This document shows positions 35,090 through 46,451 of a stretch of DNA of 64,000 bases, piece by piece. A program made the translations under genes and the position numbers. Location of the stretch: NCBI GenBank assembly GCA_020310875.1, contig CM035407.1, positions 73,510,721 to 73,574,720 of the forward strand, given 5' to 3'. A model generated the notes under the pieces. That model did no database searches, was not told where the DNA came from, and saw nothing but the letters and a program-made list of their open reading frames with translations. Origin of the DNA: Ceratopteris richardii (Eukaryota > Streptophyta > Polypodiopsida > Polypodiales > Pteridaceae). Positions within the stretch are counted from its first letter, which is position 1. Each line of letters starts with the position of its first letter.

Positions 35090-35941
35090 ATGGGAGATAG
35101 TCTCCAAATTGAGAAGCTGGATAGAGAGAACTATCCTGCATGGTCTATGAGGATGGAAGCTCATCTTATGAGCAAAGATCTGATAGGATACATCACAGGA
35201 GATGAAGAAAAGCCAGAATTCAAAGATCCTAGTGTTCCAACTAGGGAGGAGCTTGCAGATTTGAAGAATTGGATGAAGAAGGATGCTCAAGCAAGAAGTA
35301 TCATCTACATGGCAGTCAATGACTATTTGCTTCCTCACATTAGAGGACTTGAAAGTGCATGTGACATTTGGAATGCTTTGGAAGAGCATTTCCAAAATAC
35401 AACCAAATCAAGGAAAGCTTCACTATGGGCAGAGTTTACTACTTTTAAGAAGAAGGCCTCACAATCAATCTCTGATTATGTGACAAAAATGAAGGACATT
35501 GCAGACTCTCTAGGTGCAGTGGATGAAGATATTGAAGAAGACAAATTGGTAAGACAAATACTCACACGGCTAAGAGGAGATGAGAAGTGGAAGTCTTTCA
35601 TTTTATCTACAGAACTTTCATTAGATCATTTTACTCCTGATTTGAATCAATTGTTAGGTCATATGCTAACTTTTGAGAATGATATCAAAGGAGATGTTGA
35701 TAAGAGTGCAGGTCATGCAATGTATTCTAAAGACAAGAAGAAAGCTAACAAAGGGAAGCAACAATCAGGTGAAGAAGAAGGTACTTCAAACCAAGCAAAC
35801 TTCATAAGAGGAAAAGGAAGTGGCAGAAGTAGAGGAAGAGGCAGAAACAACAAAGATAATGCAAGAGCTTGTTGGATATGTGGTAAGACCAATCATCTAT
35901 CTCATGATTGTTGGCATAATAATCAAAACAATGGTAATTAT
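35090..35941 (+). pseudogene. gag part of element G, up to the insertion of H
   Basis: The frame starts at the ATG at 35090 (MGDSLQIEKLDRENYPAW) and is close to F gag over its length. It ends in a CCHC knuckle (CWICGKTNHLSHDC, about 35870-35911), the nucleocapsid part that binds element RNA. Element H enters just after the knuckle, within the G/R/N-rich tail. Confidence 0.88.
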
Positions 35942-36104
35942 TGTTGGAGAAACAATCACTAATTAGACATATATTTGAAGGTCAAATCTTAGAAAGAAAA
36001 CCCCATGCCTATGTGAAGGGACAAATTCACAAATGTATCATATTTGTAAAGTTAGTTCACTTTAGTTCTAGAAGTTTTTTAAAAATCACGGGAATGAGAA
36101 AATC

Positions 36105-36112
36105 TATATAAG
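36105..36112 (+). promoter_or_regulatory. TATA-like box in H 5' LTR
   Basis: TATATAAG lies about 165 bases into the LTR, repeated at 41616-41623. All five dyads lie downstream of it, so probably in transcribed LTR sequence. Confidence 0.55.
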
Positions 36113-36337
36113 TTAGTTTGTATCAACTGACGCGGAGAGAGAGAGAAAGTGAGAAGAACTCATTTTTGTATGACTGAGTATAGTCGAGCTTCTCTGAGTG
36201 AGAAAGCATTTGTAAAACTTCTGAGTTTTTATAGTTATGAGAAGAACTGAGTAAAGTTCTGTGTATGAGCCTCTCTCCATCATCTCCATGATTACCTACT
36301 GTGTGATGAGTTACAAAGATCAAGTTTTCCAAGCAAC

Positions 36338-36638
36338 TCGATGCCTGGCATCGAATCTCTGTTGATAAGTCATATTTTCTTTTATATTTTTCATTCAGTA
36401 CTGAAGTGTTTGAAAAACATGATGTTGTTGGAGCAACTCGATGCCTGGCATCGAATTCCAGTTGATAAGTCATATTCTAAGTGTGCATGAAATCACCTAT
36501 AGTTTTGGTGTCCAAAAGATCAAGACTTTATGCGGGAAGTCGATGCCCGGCATCGAATCCCTGCTGAAAAGTGGCCAAAAACATCCCAAGTCGATGCCCG
36601 GCATCGAACTCTTGTTGCAAGTCGATGCTAGGCATCGA
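36338..36638 (+). repeat. five dyad repeats TCGATGCCNGGCATCGA in the H LTR
   Basis: Copies lie at 36338-36354, 36438-36454, 36540-36556, 36591-36607 and 36622-36638. All keep the 8-bp arms; the centre varies (T, T, C, C) and the last has TA in place of the central CN. The first two also share their flanks (CAAC before, TTGATAAGTCATATT after). The same set recurs in the 3' LTR, shifted by 5511 bases. Confidence 0.9.
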
Positions 36639-37012
36639 ATTCTAATTTTAAACAGGCGCTCTTACTAAAACAGGCAAGTTTTCCAGTTTTGGAAGGTCAT
36701 ACAGGGTCATCTTGTGAGGGCCATAACTTGAGTTCTAGAGCTCCGTTTGATGCATATGATAGCTTGTTGGAAAGCTCTACTCTTCTAGTTTCAGCCTATA
36801 AAGTTTCATAGAGAAATAATATGTGAGCTAGGAGAAATTAGCAAAATACTGAAGGTATGTCATTTTGGTGACTAGGAATTTCTGTAGAAGCAAAGTTCTC
36901 ACTTTAGGCTATCATTTCTCAAAGTTTGGAGTTGCAATGAGTTAATGGTGACCATAGAGGTGTTCTAGTGTCACATTAATTCATTTCTTGTGGTGTTTCA
37001 TACATCAACAAG

Positions 37013-37026
37013 TGGTATCAGAGCAG
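37013..37026 (+). other. primer-binding site of H (initiator-Met tRNA type)
   Basis: TGGTATCAGAGCAG lies two bases after the LTR end. Confidence 0.9.
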
Positions 37027-37221
37027 AAAGATTCTCGAGAGCAGAAGATGACAAAGGTACGAGAAGTTTTGTAAAGTTTTCCATTAAAGTTTGAAAGGTG
37101 AAGCATTTGAAGACACAAGGCATCAAAAGATTACTTTCGAAGTATCCTCATACACAAAGAACTTCAAAAGATATTATCCTTTATCCTTTAAGCTCACAGG
37201 TTGCAGCAGAAGGAAAGAACT

Positions 37222-40200
37222 ATGGAAGATCATATCTCCATTGACAAACTGGACAGAGATAATTACCCCGCATGGGTAATGAGAATGGAAGCCTTACTTA
37301 TGAGTAAGGATCTCATGGTATATGTAACAGGTGAAGAAGAGAAGCCAGTATTTGAAGATGAAAGCCGACCAAAGAAAGAAGAACTTGATGCTTTAAAGCA
37401 TTGGCAGAAGAAGGATGCAAGTGCAAAAGCCTACATCTACAATACAATCTCAGATCATTTGCTACCACACATCAGAGGATTGGAATCATCAGAAGATATA
37501 TGGAATGCATTGGAATATCATTTCCAAAGCACTACTAAAGCACGGAAAGCAAGTCTATGGTCAGAGTTTACAACATTCAAGAAGAAGCCAAGTCAAACCA
37601 TTAGTGATTATGTCACTAAGATGAAGGATCTAGCAGATAGTCTTGGATCCATAGATGAAGATGTTGAAGATCACAGATTGATTGCTCAACTACTTGCAGG
37701 CTTGAGAGGGGATGAAAGGTGGAAACCTTTTGTCTTATCAACAGAACTTTCATTAAATCATTATGTTCCAGATTTGAACCAGTTGCTTGGTTTGATGCTC
37801 ACATATGAGCAAGACTTGAAGGGAGATGGAGATAAAGGTCAAAGTTCTGCAATGTACATGAAGAATAAGAAGAAAGGAGATAAAGGTAAAGCAAAGGATG
37901 AAGAGGAGTCTAATTCTCAAGCTTATTATGCAAGAGGTAAAGGCACTGGCAGAGGAAGAGCAAGAGGTTTTGGAAGAGGAAGAGGTAATCAAAATAACAA
38001 CAAAAAGGCTTGCTGGATCTGTGGATTGAGTAATCATTTGGCTCATGACTGTTGGCACAACCAACAAGGATCAAACCAGAATCAAAACAACAATAGCAGA
38101 GGTCGAGGTGGAAGATATCAAAGTAACTTTCAAAGAGGTAGACAAAGTCAAAGAGGAGGCTATGGTAGAGGTGGAGGAAGAAGTTGGGGACAGAATCAAT
38201 CCTACAACACCACCTACTACAACTATGCAAATGACACACAGAATGAAAGTCATACATCATTGATGATGAATTCAATCAGCACATCAGACAAAGAAGATCT
38301 AAAGGTATTTTACATTGACTCTGGATGTTCTAATCATTTGTCAGGAAACATAGAATTGATGTCAGATTTGGAAAAAGGCATTTCTAGTCACACAGTTCAA
38401 ACTGGTGATAATACAAGACATAATGTACATTCAATTGGAAAAGTGAAATGCAAGAGTGGAGCAGATTTGCTAACCAATGTTTTGTATGTTCCTACAATAC
38501 CTAAAAACTTGATTAGTGTGGGACAGATAGTTGAAAAAGGTTTTCAAGTCAGGTTTACAAATGAAGGAGTATTTGTGGAAGATCCAGAGAATGGATATAA
38601 TCAGATTGTCTCTGGTAAGAAAGAAGGTAGACTCTTTACTTTAAGAGTGCAAGGGAACATTGGTCAAGCTTTGCTCACACATGGTGAAGCAGTGATTACA
38701 GAACTTGATCTCTGGCATAAGAGATTAGGTCATTTCAATGAAAGAGGAATTAAAGCTATGGTTGCTAATCAGTCTGTACTAGGATTACCAAATGTGCAAA
38801 GTCAACATATGGTTTATAAATGTGAAGCATGTCAAATGGGTAAAGCACACAGGTTACCATTTCAAAAGAAAGGTTTCAAACATGATGGAGTACTTGAGCT
38901 CATTCATACAGATGTATGGGGACCAACAAAAGAAGGATCTATCAGTGGCTCAAGGTACTATGTTCTTTTCATTGATGATGCTACAAGATGGATAACATTA
39001 TATGTTTTGAAGGAAAGATCAGAAGCGTTTGGAGCTTTCAAGCATTTTCATGCATATGCAGAGAGAGTCACAGGTCAAAAGCTTAAGAGACTGAGGTCTG
39101 ATGGAGGGGGAGAATATTTCTCCCAAGAGTTCAATGATTATCTTTGGAATGCAGGTATTAAGAGAGAAATAACTTGCAGGTATACACCACAACAAAATGG
39201 TGTAGCAGAAAGAAGGAACAGGACTCTGGTTGAGTTTGCTAGAGCTATGCTAAAGGAGAAGAACTGTCCAAATTATCTTTGGGCTGAGGCTGTAAATACA
39301 GCTACATATCTTGTGAATAGATTACCATGTGCAGCTCTGAATGGAATGACTCCATATGAAGCTTGGTGGGGTAAGAAACCAACACTAGATCATTGTAGAG
39401 TGTTTGGATCAATTGCATATGCTTATGTGCCATCACAACTTAGGCATAAACTTGAACCAAAGGCAGAAAAATATGTGTTCATTGGTTATGATGAAAAGCA
39501 GATGGGTTACAGGTTGTGGAATCCTTTAACCAAACAATTTATTGTTTCTAGAGACGTTACATTTGATGAACAGAAAAGTTGGTATGCAGATCAAAGTCAT
39601 ACAGCTGAAGAATTTGAAGAAGAGGTAAGAAGATGTGAGAAAGGAAAATCAATTGTGCAGGTGAATAGAGATGAAGACTATATGCAAGCAAGTACATCCA
39701 GAAGTGGATTAACAAGAATGAATGAAGAAGCTCCTATATTTGATGAAGAGGTGTATCCAGAAACTTATGAAGAATGTGAACCAAGAAGGTCAAGCAGGAC
39801 AAGGAGACAACCAGAAAGGTATTCTTATGATACTTCTTACATAACTCAGAAGAACTATGCATATATGGTCAAAGATGATGAAGAACCTCAGAACTATGAT
39901 GAAGCTAAAGGTAAAAAGCAATGGGAAGAAGCAATGAAGGAAGAGTTCAATGCACTGGAGGAGAACAAGACATGGGAACTTGTTCCTAAACCAAATGGTA
40001 AGAAAGTAATTGGAAATAAATGGGTTTATAAAGTGAAGAAGCTTGCAGATGGAAGTATAGCCAGATACAAAGCTAGATTGGTGGTGAAAGGCTATGCCCA
40101 TACCTATGGCATAGATTATGATGAGACATTCAGCCCTGTAGCTAAGATGTCAACTATAAGGAAAATCATTGCTATTGCAGCTTCAAAAGGATGGACTCTA

Positions 40201-41415
40201 AGTCAATTGGATATAAAAAATGCATTCTTGAATGGATACATATCAGATGAGGTATACATGGAACAACCTCAAGGGTTTATAGATTCCAGGTATCCAAATT
40301 TTGTTTGCAGGTTGAGAAGAGCATTGTATGGATTGAAGCAAGCTCCAAGAGCTTGGAACTATAGACTGGTGAAGTATCTCAATGATCTTGGATATCAAAG
40401 TTCAAAAGCAGACCCAAGTCTACTTATCAGAAGAATAGAGGAAGGTACAATCTACATTTGTATTTATGTAGATGACATTATAATCACAGGTACTTCAGAT
40501 GAAGGAATCAAGGAGGTAAAGAGATTACTTGAAAAAGAATTCAAGATCAGTGACCTAGGAAAGTTATCATACTTTCTTGGAATGGAAGTTACTTATACAG
40601 ATCATGGCATATATGTGTCACAAGAAAGGTATCTTCTGAACTTGTTGAAGAAGTTTGATATGGAAAATTGCAGAGAAGCTTCAACTCCACTTGAAGTTAA
40701 TCACAAGCTCAGTAAATATGATGGTGCAGACTACAAAGATATGAGGAAGTATCAATCTCTTGTGGGTAGTTTGATTTATGCTACACTAACAAGACCTGAT
40801 CTTAGTTATGCAGTGGGAGTTTTGTCACAATTCATGCATTGTCCAAAGGACCCACATTGGATTGCAGGTCAAAGAGTTCTCAGATATATCAAAGGAACTA
40901 TAAAGGAAGGATTATATTATCCTTTTACATCAGATTTGAAGTTGAGAGCCTACAGTGACTCAGACTGGGCAGGTAATCAAGATGACAGGAGATCAACTCA
41001 TGGTTACATGATATACATTGGTGATAAGCTTGTAAGTTGGTGTTCCAAGAAACAACATACAGTAGCATTATCATCAACTGAAGCAGAGTACAAAGGACTT
41101 GTGGAAGCAGCTAAGGAAGTCATATGGATGCAGACATTGTTCAAGAGCTTAGGCATTGATCAAGGTACACCTACAATACATGGAGATAATATGAGTTCAC
41201 TTTATCTTGCAGCAAATCCAGTATTTCATGCAAGAACAAAGCACATAGAGATACAGTATCATTTTCTCAGAGAAAAGGTAATGGAGAAGGAGATTGAAGT
41301 GGAATACATTTCTACTAAAGATCAATTAGCAGACATAATGACAAAGAGCTTGGATGGTGTGAAGACCAGCAGATTCAAAAGCATGGCAGGAGTAAAAGAA
41401 AAGAAGATGATATGA
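37222..41415 (+). CDS. gag-pol polyprotein of copia element H
   Basis: A single frame of about 1397 residues. I take the ATG at 37222 (MEDHISIDKLDRDNYPAW), which matches the gag starts of F and G; the frame is open slightly upstream without another ATG. Order: gag with CCHC knuckle near 262 (CWICGLSNHLAHDC), protease near 363 (YIDSGCSNHLSG), pre-integrase near 498 (LWHKRLGHFNE), integrase 560-690 (TDVWGPTKEGS, PQQNGVAERRNRTLVEF), reverse transcriptase about 940-1190 (QLDIKNAFLNGY, YVDDIIITG) and RNase H from about 1245 (SDSDWAGNQDDRRSTHG). It encodes particle, copying and integration functions of the element and is not a host gene. All hallmark motifs read through. Confidence 0.93.
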   Translation: MEDHISIDKLDRDNYPAWVMRMEALLMSKDLMVYVTGEEEKPVFEDESRPKKEELDALKHWQKKDASAKAYIYNTISDHLLPHIRGLESSEDIWNALEYHFQSTTKARKASLWSEFTTFKKKPSQTISDYVTKMKDLADSLGSIDEDVEDHRLIAQLLAGLRGDERWKPFVLSTELSLNHYVPDLNQLLGLMLTYEQDLKGDGDKGQSSAMYMKNKKKGDKGKAKDEEESNSQAYYARGKGTGRGRARGFGRGRGNQNNNKKACWICGLSNHLAHDCWHNQQGSNQNQNNNSRGRGGRYQSNFQRGRQSQRGGYGRGGGRSWGQNQSYNTTYYNYANDTQNESHTSLMMNSISTSDKEDLKVFYIDSGCSNHLSGNIELMSDLEKGISSHTVQTGDNTRHNVHSIGKVKCKSGADLLTNVLYVPTIPKNLISVGQIVEKGFQVRFTNEGVFVEDPENGYNQIVSGKKEGRLFTLRVQGNIGQALLTHGEAVITELDLWHKRLGHFNERGIKAMVANQSVLGLPNVQSQHMVYKCEACQMGKAHRLPFQKKGFKHDGVLELIHTDVWGPTKEGSISGSRYYVLFIDDATRWITLYVLKERSEAFGAFKHFHAYAERVTGQKLKRLRSDGGGEYFSQEFNDYLWNAGIKREITCRYTPQQNGVAERRNRTLVEFARAMLKEKNCPNYLWAEAVNTATYLVNRLPCAALNGMTPYEAWWGKKPTLDHCRVFGSIAYAYVPSQLRHKLEPKAEKYVFIGYDEKQMGYRLWNPLTKQFIVSRDVTFDEQKSWYADQSHTAEEFEEEVRRCEKGKSIVQVNRDEDYMQASTSRSGLTRMNEEAPIFDEEVYPETYEECEPRRSSRTRRQPERYSYDTSYITQKNYAYMVKDDEEPQNYDEAKGKKQWEEAMKEEFNALEENKTWELVPKPNGKKVIGNKWVYKVKKLADGSIARYKARLVVKGYAHTYGIDYDETFSPVAKMSTIRKIIAIAASKGWTLSQLDIKNAFLNGYISDEVYMEQPQGFIDSRYPNFVCRLRRALYGLKQAPRAWNYRLVKYLNDLGYQSSKADPSLLIRRIEEGTIYICIYVDDIIITGTSDEGIKEVKRLLEKEFKISDLGKLSYFLGMEVTYTDHGIYVSQERYLLNLLKKFDMENCREASTPLEVNHKLSKYDGADYKDMRKYQSLVGSLIYATLTRPDLSYAVGVLSQFMHCPKDPHWIAGQRVLRYIKGTIKEGLYYPFTSDLKLRAYSDSDWAGNQDDRRSTHGYMIYIGDKLVSWCSKKQHTVALSSTEAEYKGLVEAAKEVIWMQTLFKSLGIDQGTPTIHGDNMSSLYLAANPVFHARTKHIEIQYHFLREKVMEKEIEVEYISTKDQLADIMTKSLDGVKTSRFKSMAGVKEKKMI

Positions 41416-41452
41416 AGAAACAGGCAATGTCAATTAGTGATTGAGGGGGAGC

Positions 41453-42521
41453 TGTTGGAGAAACAATCACTAATTAGACATATATTTGAAGGTCAAATCT
41501 TAGAAAGAAAACCCCATGCCTATGTGAAGGGACAAATTCACAAATGTATCATATTTGTAAAGTTAGTTCACTTTAGTTCTAGAAGTTTTTTAAAAATCAC
41601 GGGAATGAGAAAATCTATATAAGTTAGTTTGTATCAACTGACGCGGAGAGAGAGAGAAAGTGAGAAGAACTCATTTTTGTATGACTGAGTATAGTCGAGC
41701 TTCTCTGAGTGAGAAAGCATTTGTAAAACTTCTGAGTTTTTATAGTTATGAGAAGAACTGAGTAAAGTTCTGTGTATGAGCCTCTCTCCATCATCTCCAT
41801 GATTACCTACTGTGTGATGAGTTACAAAGATCAAGTTTTCCAAGCAACTCGATGCCTGGCATCGAATCTCTGTTGATAAGTCATATTTTCTTTTATATTT
41901 TTCATTCAGTACTGAAGTGTTTGAAAAACATGATGTTGTTGGAGCAACTCGATGCCTGGCATCGAATTCCAGTTGATAAGTCATATTCTAAGTGTGCATG
42001 AAATCACCTATAGTTTTGGTGTCCAAAAGATCAAGACTTTATGCGGGAAGTCGATGCCCGGCATCGAATCCCTGCTGAAAAGTGGCCAAAAACATCCCAA
42101 GTCGATGCCCGGCATCGAATTCTCGTTGCAAGTCGATGCTAGGCATCGAATTCTAATTTTAAACAGGCGCTCTTACTAAAACAGGCAAGTTTTCCAGTTT
42201 TGGAAGGTCACACAGGGTCATCTTGTGAGGGCCATAACTTGAGTTCTAGAGCTCCGTTTGATGCATATGATAGCTTGTTGGAAAGCTCTACTCTTCTAGT
42301 TTTAGCCTATAAAGTTTCATAGAGAAATAATATGTGAGCTAGGAGAAATTAGCAAAATACTGAAGGTATGTCATTTTGGTGACTAGGAATTTCTGTAGAA
42401 GCAAAGTTCTCACTTTAGGCTATCATTTCTCAAAGTTTGGAGTTGCAATGAGTTAATGGTGACCATAGAGGTGTTCTAGTGTCACATTAATTCATTTCTT
42501 GTGGTGTTTCATACATCAACA
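41453..42521 (+). repeat. 3' LTR of element H
   Basis: It is 1069 bp after the purine tract, ends CATCAACA, and is followed by target repeat ATTAT and the resumed gag of G. It differs from the 5' LTR at about four sites by eye. Confidence 0.95.
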
Positions 42522-42526
42522 ATTAT

Positions 42527-45415
42527 CAGAACTTTAATCAAAGAGCAAGAGGTGGTAGATTTCAGAGAGGAAACTTCAGAGGTAGAGGTGGTAGGAATTC
42601 TTTTGGAAGAGGTGGAGGAAGAAGCTTCCAAAATCAATCCTATAATAGCACCTACTACAACTATGCATCAGATCAAAAAGAGGACTTGACTCTCATTATG
42701 AATACTTGTGAAACCTCACATGAGGACATGAGAGTGTTTTATATTGATTCAGGATGTAGTAATCATTTGAGTGGAAATATTGCTTTGATGACTGACCTAG
42801 ATCATAATGCAATTAATCATACAGTTCAGACAGGTGATAATACAAAGCATAAGGTAAAGTCAATTGGTTCAGTCAAAGCTAAGGATGGGAGCACTCTTCT
42901 GAGTAAGGTTCTTTATGTTCCCACAATTCCAAAGAATTTGATCAGTGTAGGTCAAATTGTGGAAAAAGGATATGAGGTAAGGTTCACCAATGATGGAGTT
43001 TATGTTGAAGACCCTAGTCAAGGGTATAAACAAGTTATTGCAGGAAAGAAAGAAGGAAGGCTTTTCACATTGAAGGTACAAGGAAATGTTGGACATGCTA
43101 TGTTCACATATGGAGAGCAGAAGGTGTCAGAATTGGATCTTTGGCACAAAAGACTTGGACACTTTAATGAAAGAGGTATTAAAGAAATGATTAACAATGA
43201 TTCAGTGCTTGGATTGCCTAACATTGCAGGTCAACACATGACATACAGATGTGAGGCATGTCAATTAGGTAAGGCTCATAAGCAATCCTATTCCAAGCAT
43301 GGGTTTATGTATTCAGAAAGACTTGAATTGGTGCATACAGATGTGTGGGGTCCTTCAAAGGACTTTAGTATAAATTGTTCAAGATATTATGTCATATATG
43401 TTGATGATGCTACTAGGTGGATCACAATTTATGTGGTTAAAGAAAAGTCAGAAGTGTTTAATACATTTAAACACTACCATGCATATGCAGAAAGGATTAC
43501 AGGTCAAAAATTGAAGAGACTAAGGTCAGATGGAGGGGGAGAGTATTTTTCAAATGAGTTCAATGATTATTTGTGGAATGCAGGTATAAAGAGAGAAGTT
43601 ACTTGCAGGTATTCTCCTCAACAAAATGGGGTAGCAGAAAGAAGAAATAGGATTCTTGTTGAGTTTGCAAGGTCCATGATGAAAGAGAAGAATTGTCCAA
43701 ATTATTTGTGGGCAGAGGCTGTAAATACAGCTACATATTTGGTTAATAGATTGCCTTGTAAAGCTTTGCAGGGCATGACACCATATGAAGCTTGGTGGGG
43801 TAAGAAACCTACCTTAGATCATTGCAGAATATTTGGATGCTTGGCATATGCATATGTGCCATCTCAATTGAGGCATAAGTTGGAGCCTAAGGCAGAAAAG
43901 TATGTATTCATTGGCTATGATGATAAGCAAATGGGATACAGGTTGTGGAGTCCATCCACAAAGCAATTCCTTGTATCCAAGGATGTTACATTTGATGAGC
44001 AAGGTACTTGGTATGCAGGTAAATATAATGTACATGCAGATGATGAAGAAGTAGTGGAACAAAGAAAAGGTAAAGCAAAGATTCAATTACTTGATGAAAG
44101 TGAGAACAATGAAGTACAGGTTGAATATGAAGAGAGGCCAAGGTTTGATCCAGAATGTGATGAACCAGAAACTTCAAGAAGTGCAGAAGTTAGGAGATCA
44201 TCTAGGCACAAATGGCAACCTACAAGGTATAGCTATGACACTTCATTCTTGACTACTAAAGATTATGCTTATTTGGTAAAAGCAGATGAAGACCCTTCTA
44301 CATATGAAGAGGCCAAAGGGAAGAAGAATTGGGAAGATGCTATGAAAGAGGAGTATGATGCATTGATAGAGAATCAAACATGGGATTTGGTTCCTAAACC
44401 TAATAGTCAGAAAATTATTGGTTGTAAGTGGGTTTACAAGACTAAAAGATTTGCAGATGGAAGTGTGTCTAGGTACAAAGCTAGACTTGTTGTGAAAGGG
44501 TATGCACAGACATATGGAGTGGACTATGATGAGACTTATAGTCATGTGGCAAAGATGACAACCATCAGGACACTCATAGCAATTGCTGCTTGTAAAGGTT
44601 GGAAGTTATCTCAATTAGATGTAAAAAATGCTTTCTTGAATGGTTACATTTCAGATGAAGTCTACATGGAGCAACCAGATGGGTTCAAAGACCAAGTGAG
44701 TCCAAATTATGTGTGTAAGCTCAAGAGAGCTTTGTATGGGTTGAAGCAAGCCCCAAGGGCTTGGAATTATAGGCTTGTAAAATTCTTGAATGATCTTGGA
44801 TTTCAAGCATCAAAGGCAGACAGTAGCTTGCTAGTCAAAGCAAGTGAAGATGGGTTCATTTATGTTTGTATTTATGTTGATGACATAATACTTACAGGAA
44901 CAGATGATAAGGGAATACAAATAATCAAGAAGCAGATGGAGAAAGAGTTTAAAATCAGTGATTTGGGGAACCTATCATTCTTCTTGGGAATGGAGATCTC
45001 TTATACTCAACATGGAGTATATGTGACCCAAGAAAGGTATCTTAAAAATTTGCTAACCAAATTTAAAATGGAAGATTGCAGGGTTGCACCTACACCTTTG
45101 GAAGTGAACCATAAATTGTCTAGGTTTGGAGGAGAAGAGTTCAAAGATATGAAACTCTATCAAAGTTTGGTTGGTAGCTTGATCTATGCTACATTGACAA
45201 GGCCTGATTTATCATATGCAGTTGGTGTGCTTTCACAATTTATGCATTGTCCTAGAAAGGAACATTGGATTGCAGGACAAAGAGTACTTAGGTACATCAA
45301 GGGTACACTCAGAGAAGGGTTGTACTATGGATTTACTTCAGATACAAGAATCAAGATATATAGTGATGCAGATTGGGCAGGTAATGTGGATGATAGAAGA
45401 TCAACACATGGATAC
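42527..45415 (+). pseudogene. gag tail, protease, integrase and RT part of element G
   Basis: This continues G after H: G/R-rich gag tail, protease near 42740 (YIDSGCSNHLSG), pre-integrase near 43140 (LWHKRLGHFNE), integrase 43330-43800 (DGGGEYF, PQQNGVAERRNR), reverse transcriptase 44330-45150 (QLDVKNAFLNGY, YGLKQAPRAW, YVDDIILTG) and the start of RNase H near 45355 (SDADWAGNVDDRRSTHG). Element I enters here in the opposite direction at target GATAC. Confidence 0.88.
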
Positions 45416-46442
45416 TGTTGGAGTTTATTGACCTCCAAAGTATAGCAGGAAGTAGGTGGAACCCCCTAGGAACAAGTTGACCTTCTCACAAACTTCATCA
45501 TAGAAAACCAGTCATGCTTGCAGAGCTTACTACTCTCTACTCACTCAAAATTTTTTAAAACTGTTTTAACCACATATACTAGAGACCAAGAGCTTTCCAA
45601 TGAACCAAAGAACACTCAATTTGGATAAATACTCAATGAGCTATGACCTCTGCAATATGCAGCTTTAATGGAGACCTTGAAACAGAGATGAACCTGAGGA
45701 CATACATCACTTGCAGAGACTACTGCTCTTAACTCACAACTCCAATGAATCTGAAAATTTCCAGAATACAAATAGACTTGGAGAGCTTTCTAACAAGCCA
45801 AAGAACACATGATTTGGATACATACACAAGGAGATATGACCTCTGCAAGTTGGATGTTTAATGGAGACCTTCAGCAGGGATAAAAAACAGAGAACACACA
45901 CTACTTGCAGAGAGTGTTGCTCTCAGCTCACAAATCCAATGATTATGAAAATTGGTACTATGAAAGTAGACAGGAAGAGCTTTCAAATGCGCTATCAAAC
46001 ATGTAATTTGGATATATAATGAGGGAGATACAAGCTCTGCAAGCTCTGCATACAAAAACTAGAGTAGCATAGAGATACTCTCTTGGACATCCCACAAGAT
46101 CACGACTTTTCTCCTCTTTTTATAGCATGGGAAACTAATCTAAAACCTTCCTAATACATCTAAATTCGTGGTAGACACTTGGATGGAGGTATTACATGAC
46201 TCAAGTGCTCAAATAAGCAAAGTATTGATGGACTTTGAGAACTAGCCACATCGACCTTCCACTAGGACACCACTGAAGCTCCCTTGTGACTCACTAATTT
46301 GACTCACCATGTTCTAGAACTCACGTGGTATTTTTGCTACATTTTATGAATAATATGAGCCTTCTTGAAGTATTTGAAGACTTCCCAAAGGTATTTACAT
46401 AATTTGAAACTTGTACCCTACATAAAACAAATGTTCGCAACA
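45416..46442 (-). repeat. 3' LTR of element I
   Basis: It is 1027 bp; plus-strand ends are TGTTGGAGTTTATTG and TGTTCGCAACA. It contains three diverged tandem units with a period of about 193 bp starting near 45517, 45710 and 45904. A minus-strand TATA-like CTATAAAAAG is at 46125-46116. Confidence 0.94.
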
Positions 46443-46451
46443 TTCTCCCCC

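Larger units (their letters stand above)
35942..37010 (+). repeat. 5' LTR of element H
   Basis: It starts TGTTGGAGAAAC and ends CATACATCAACA, at 1069 bp. It carries five copies of the dyad TCGATGCCNGGCATCGA between 36338 and 36638. Confidence 0.95.
35942..42521 (+). mobile_element. Ty1/copia element H, looks whole, young
   Basis: H is about 6.58 kb with two 1069-bp LTRs, primer site TGGTATCAGAGCAG at 37013-37026, one gag-pol frame (37222-41415) and purine tract TTGAGGGGGAGC (41441-41452). The 5-bp target repeat ATTAT lies at 35937-35941 and 42522-42526, in the gag of G. By eye the LTRs differ at about four sites, so insertion is recent and later than G. The LTR differs from those of E, F and G, although the polyprotein is clearly of the same group. 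Confidence 0.94.

Noticed and set aside
36338-36638. CRISPR-like series of palindromic repeats
   Set aside because: Units are 17 bp with irregular spacing (31-102 bases), lie within an LTR and recur in its partner LTR; there are no cas genes and this is plant DNA.
42869-43224. Antisense frames within pol regions (also at 17537-17806, 34775-35395 and 49700-50032)
   Set aside because: They are shadows of gag-pol coding on the other strand and match no family of their own.
45858-46055. Small minus-strand frame repeated at 51375-51572
   Set aside because: It lies inside the two LTRs of element I.
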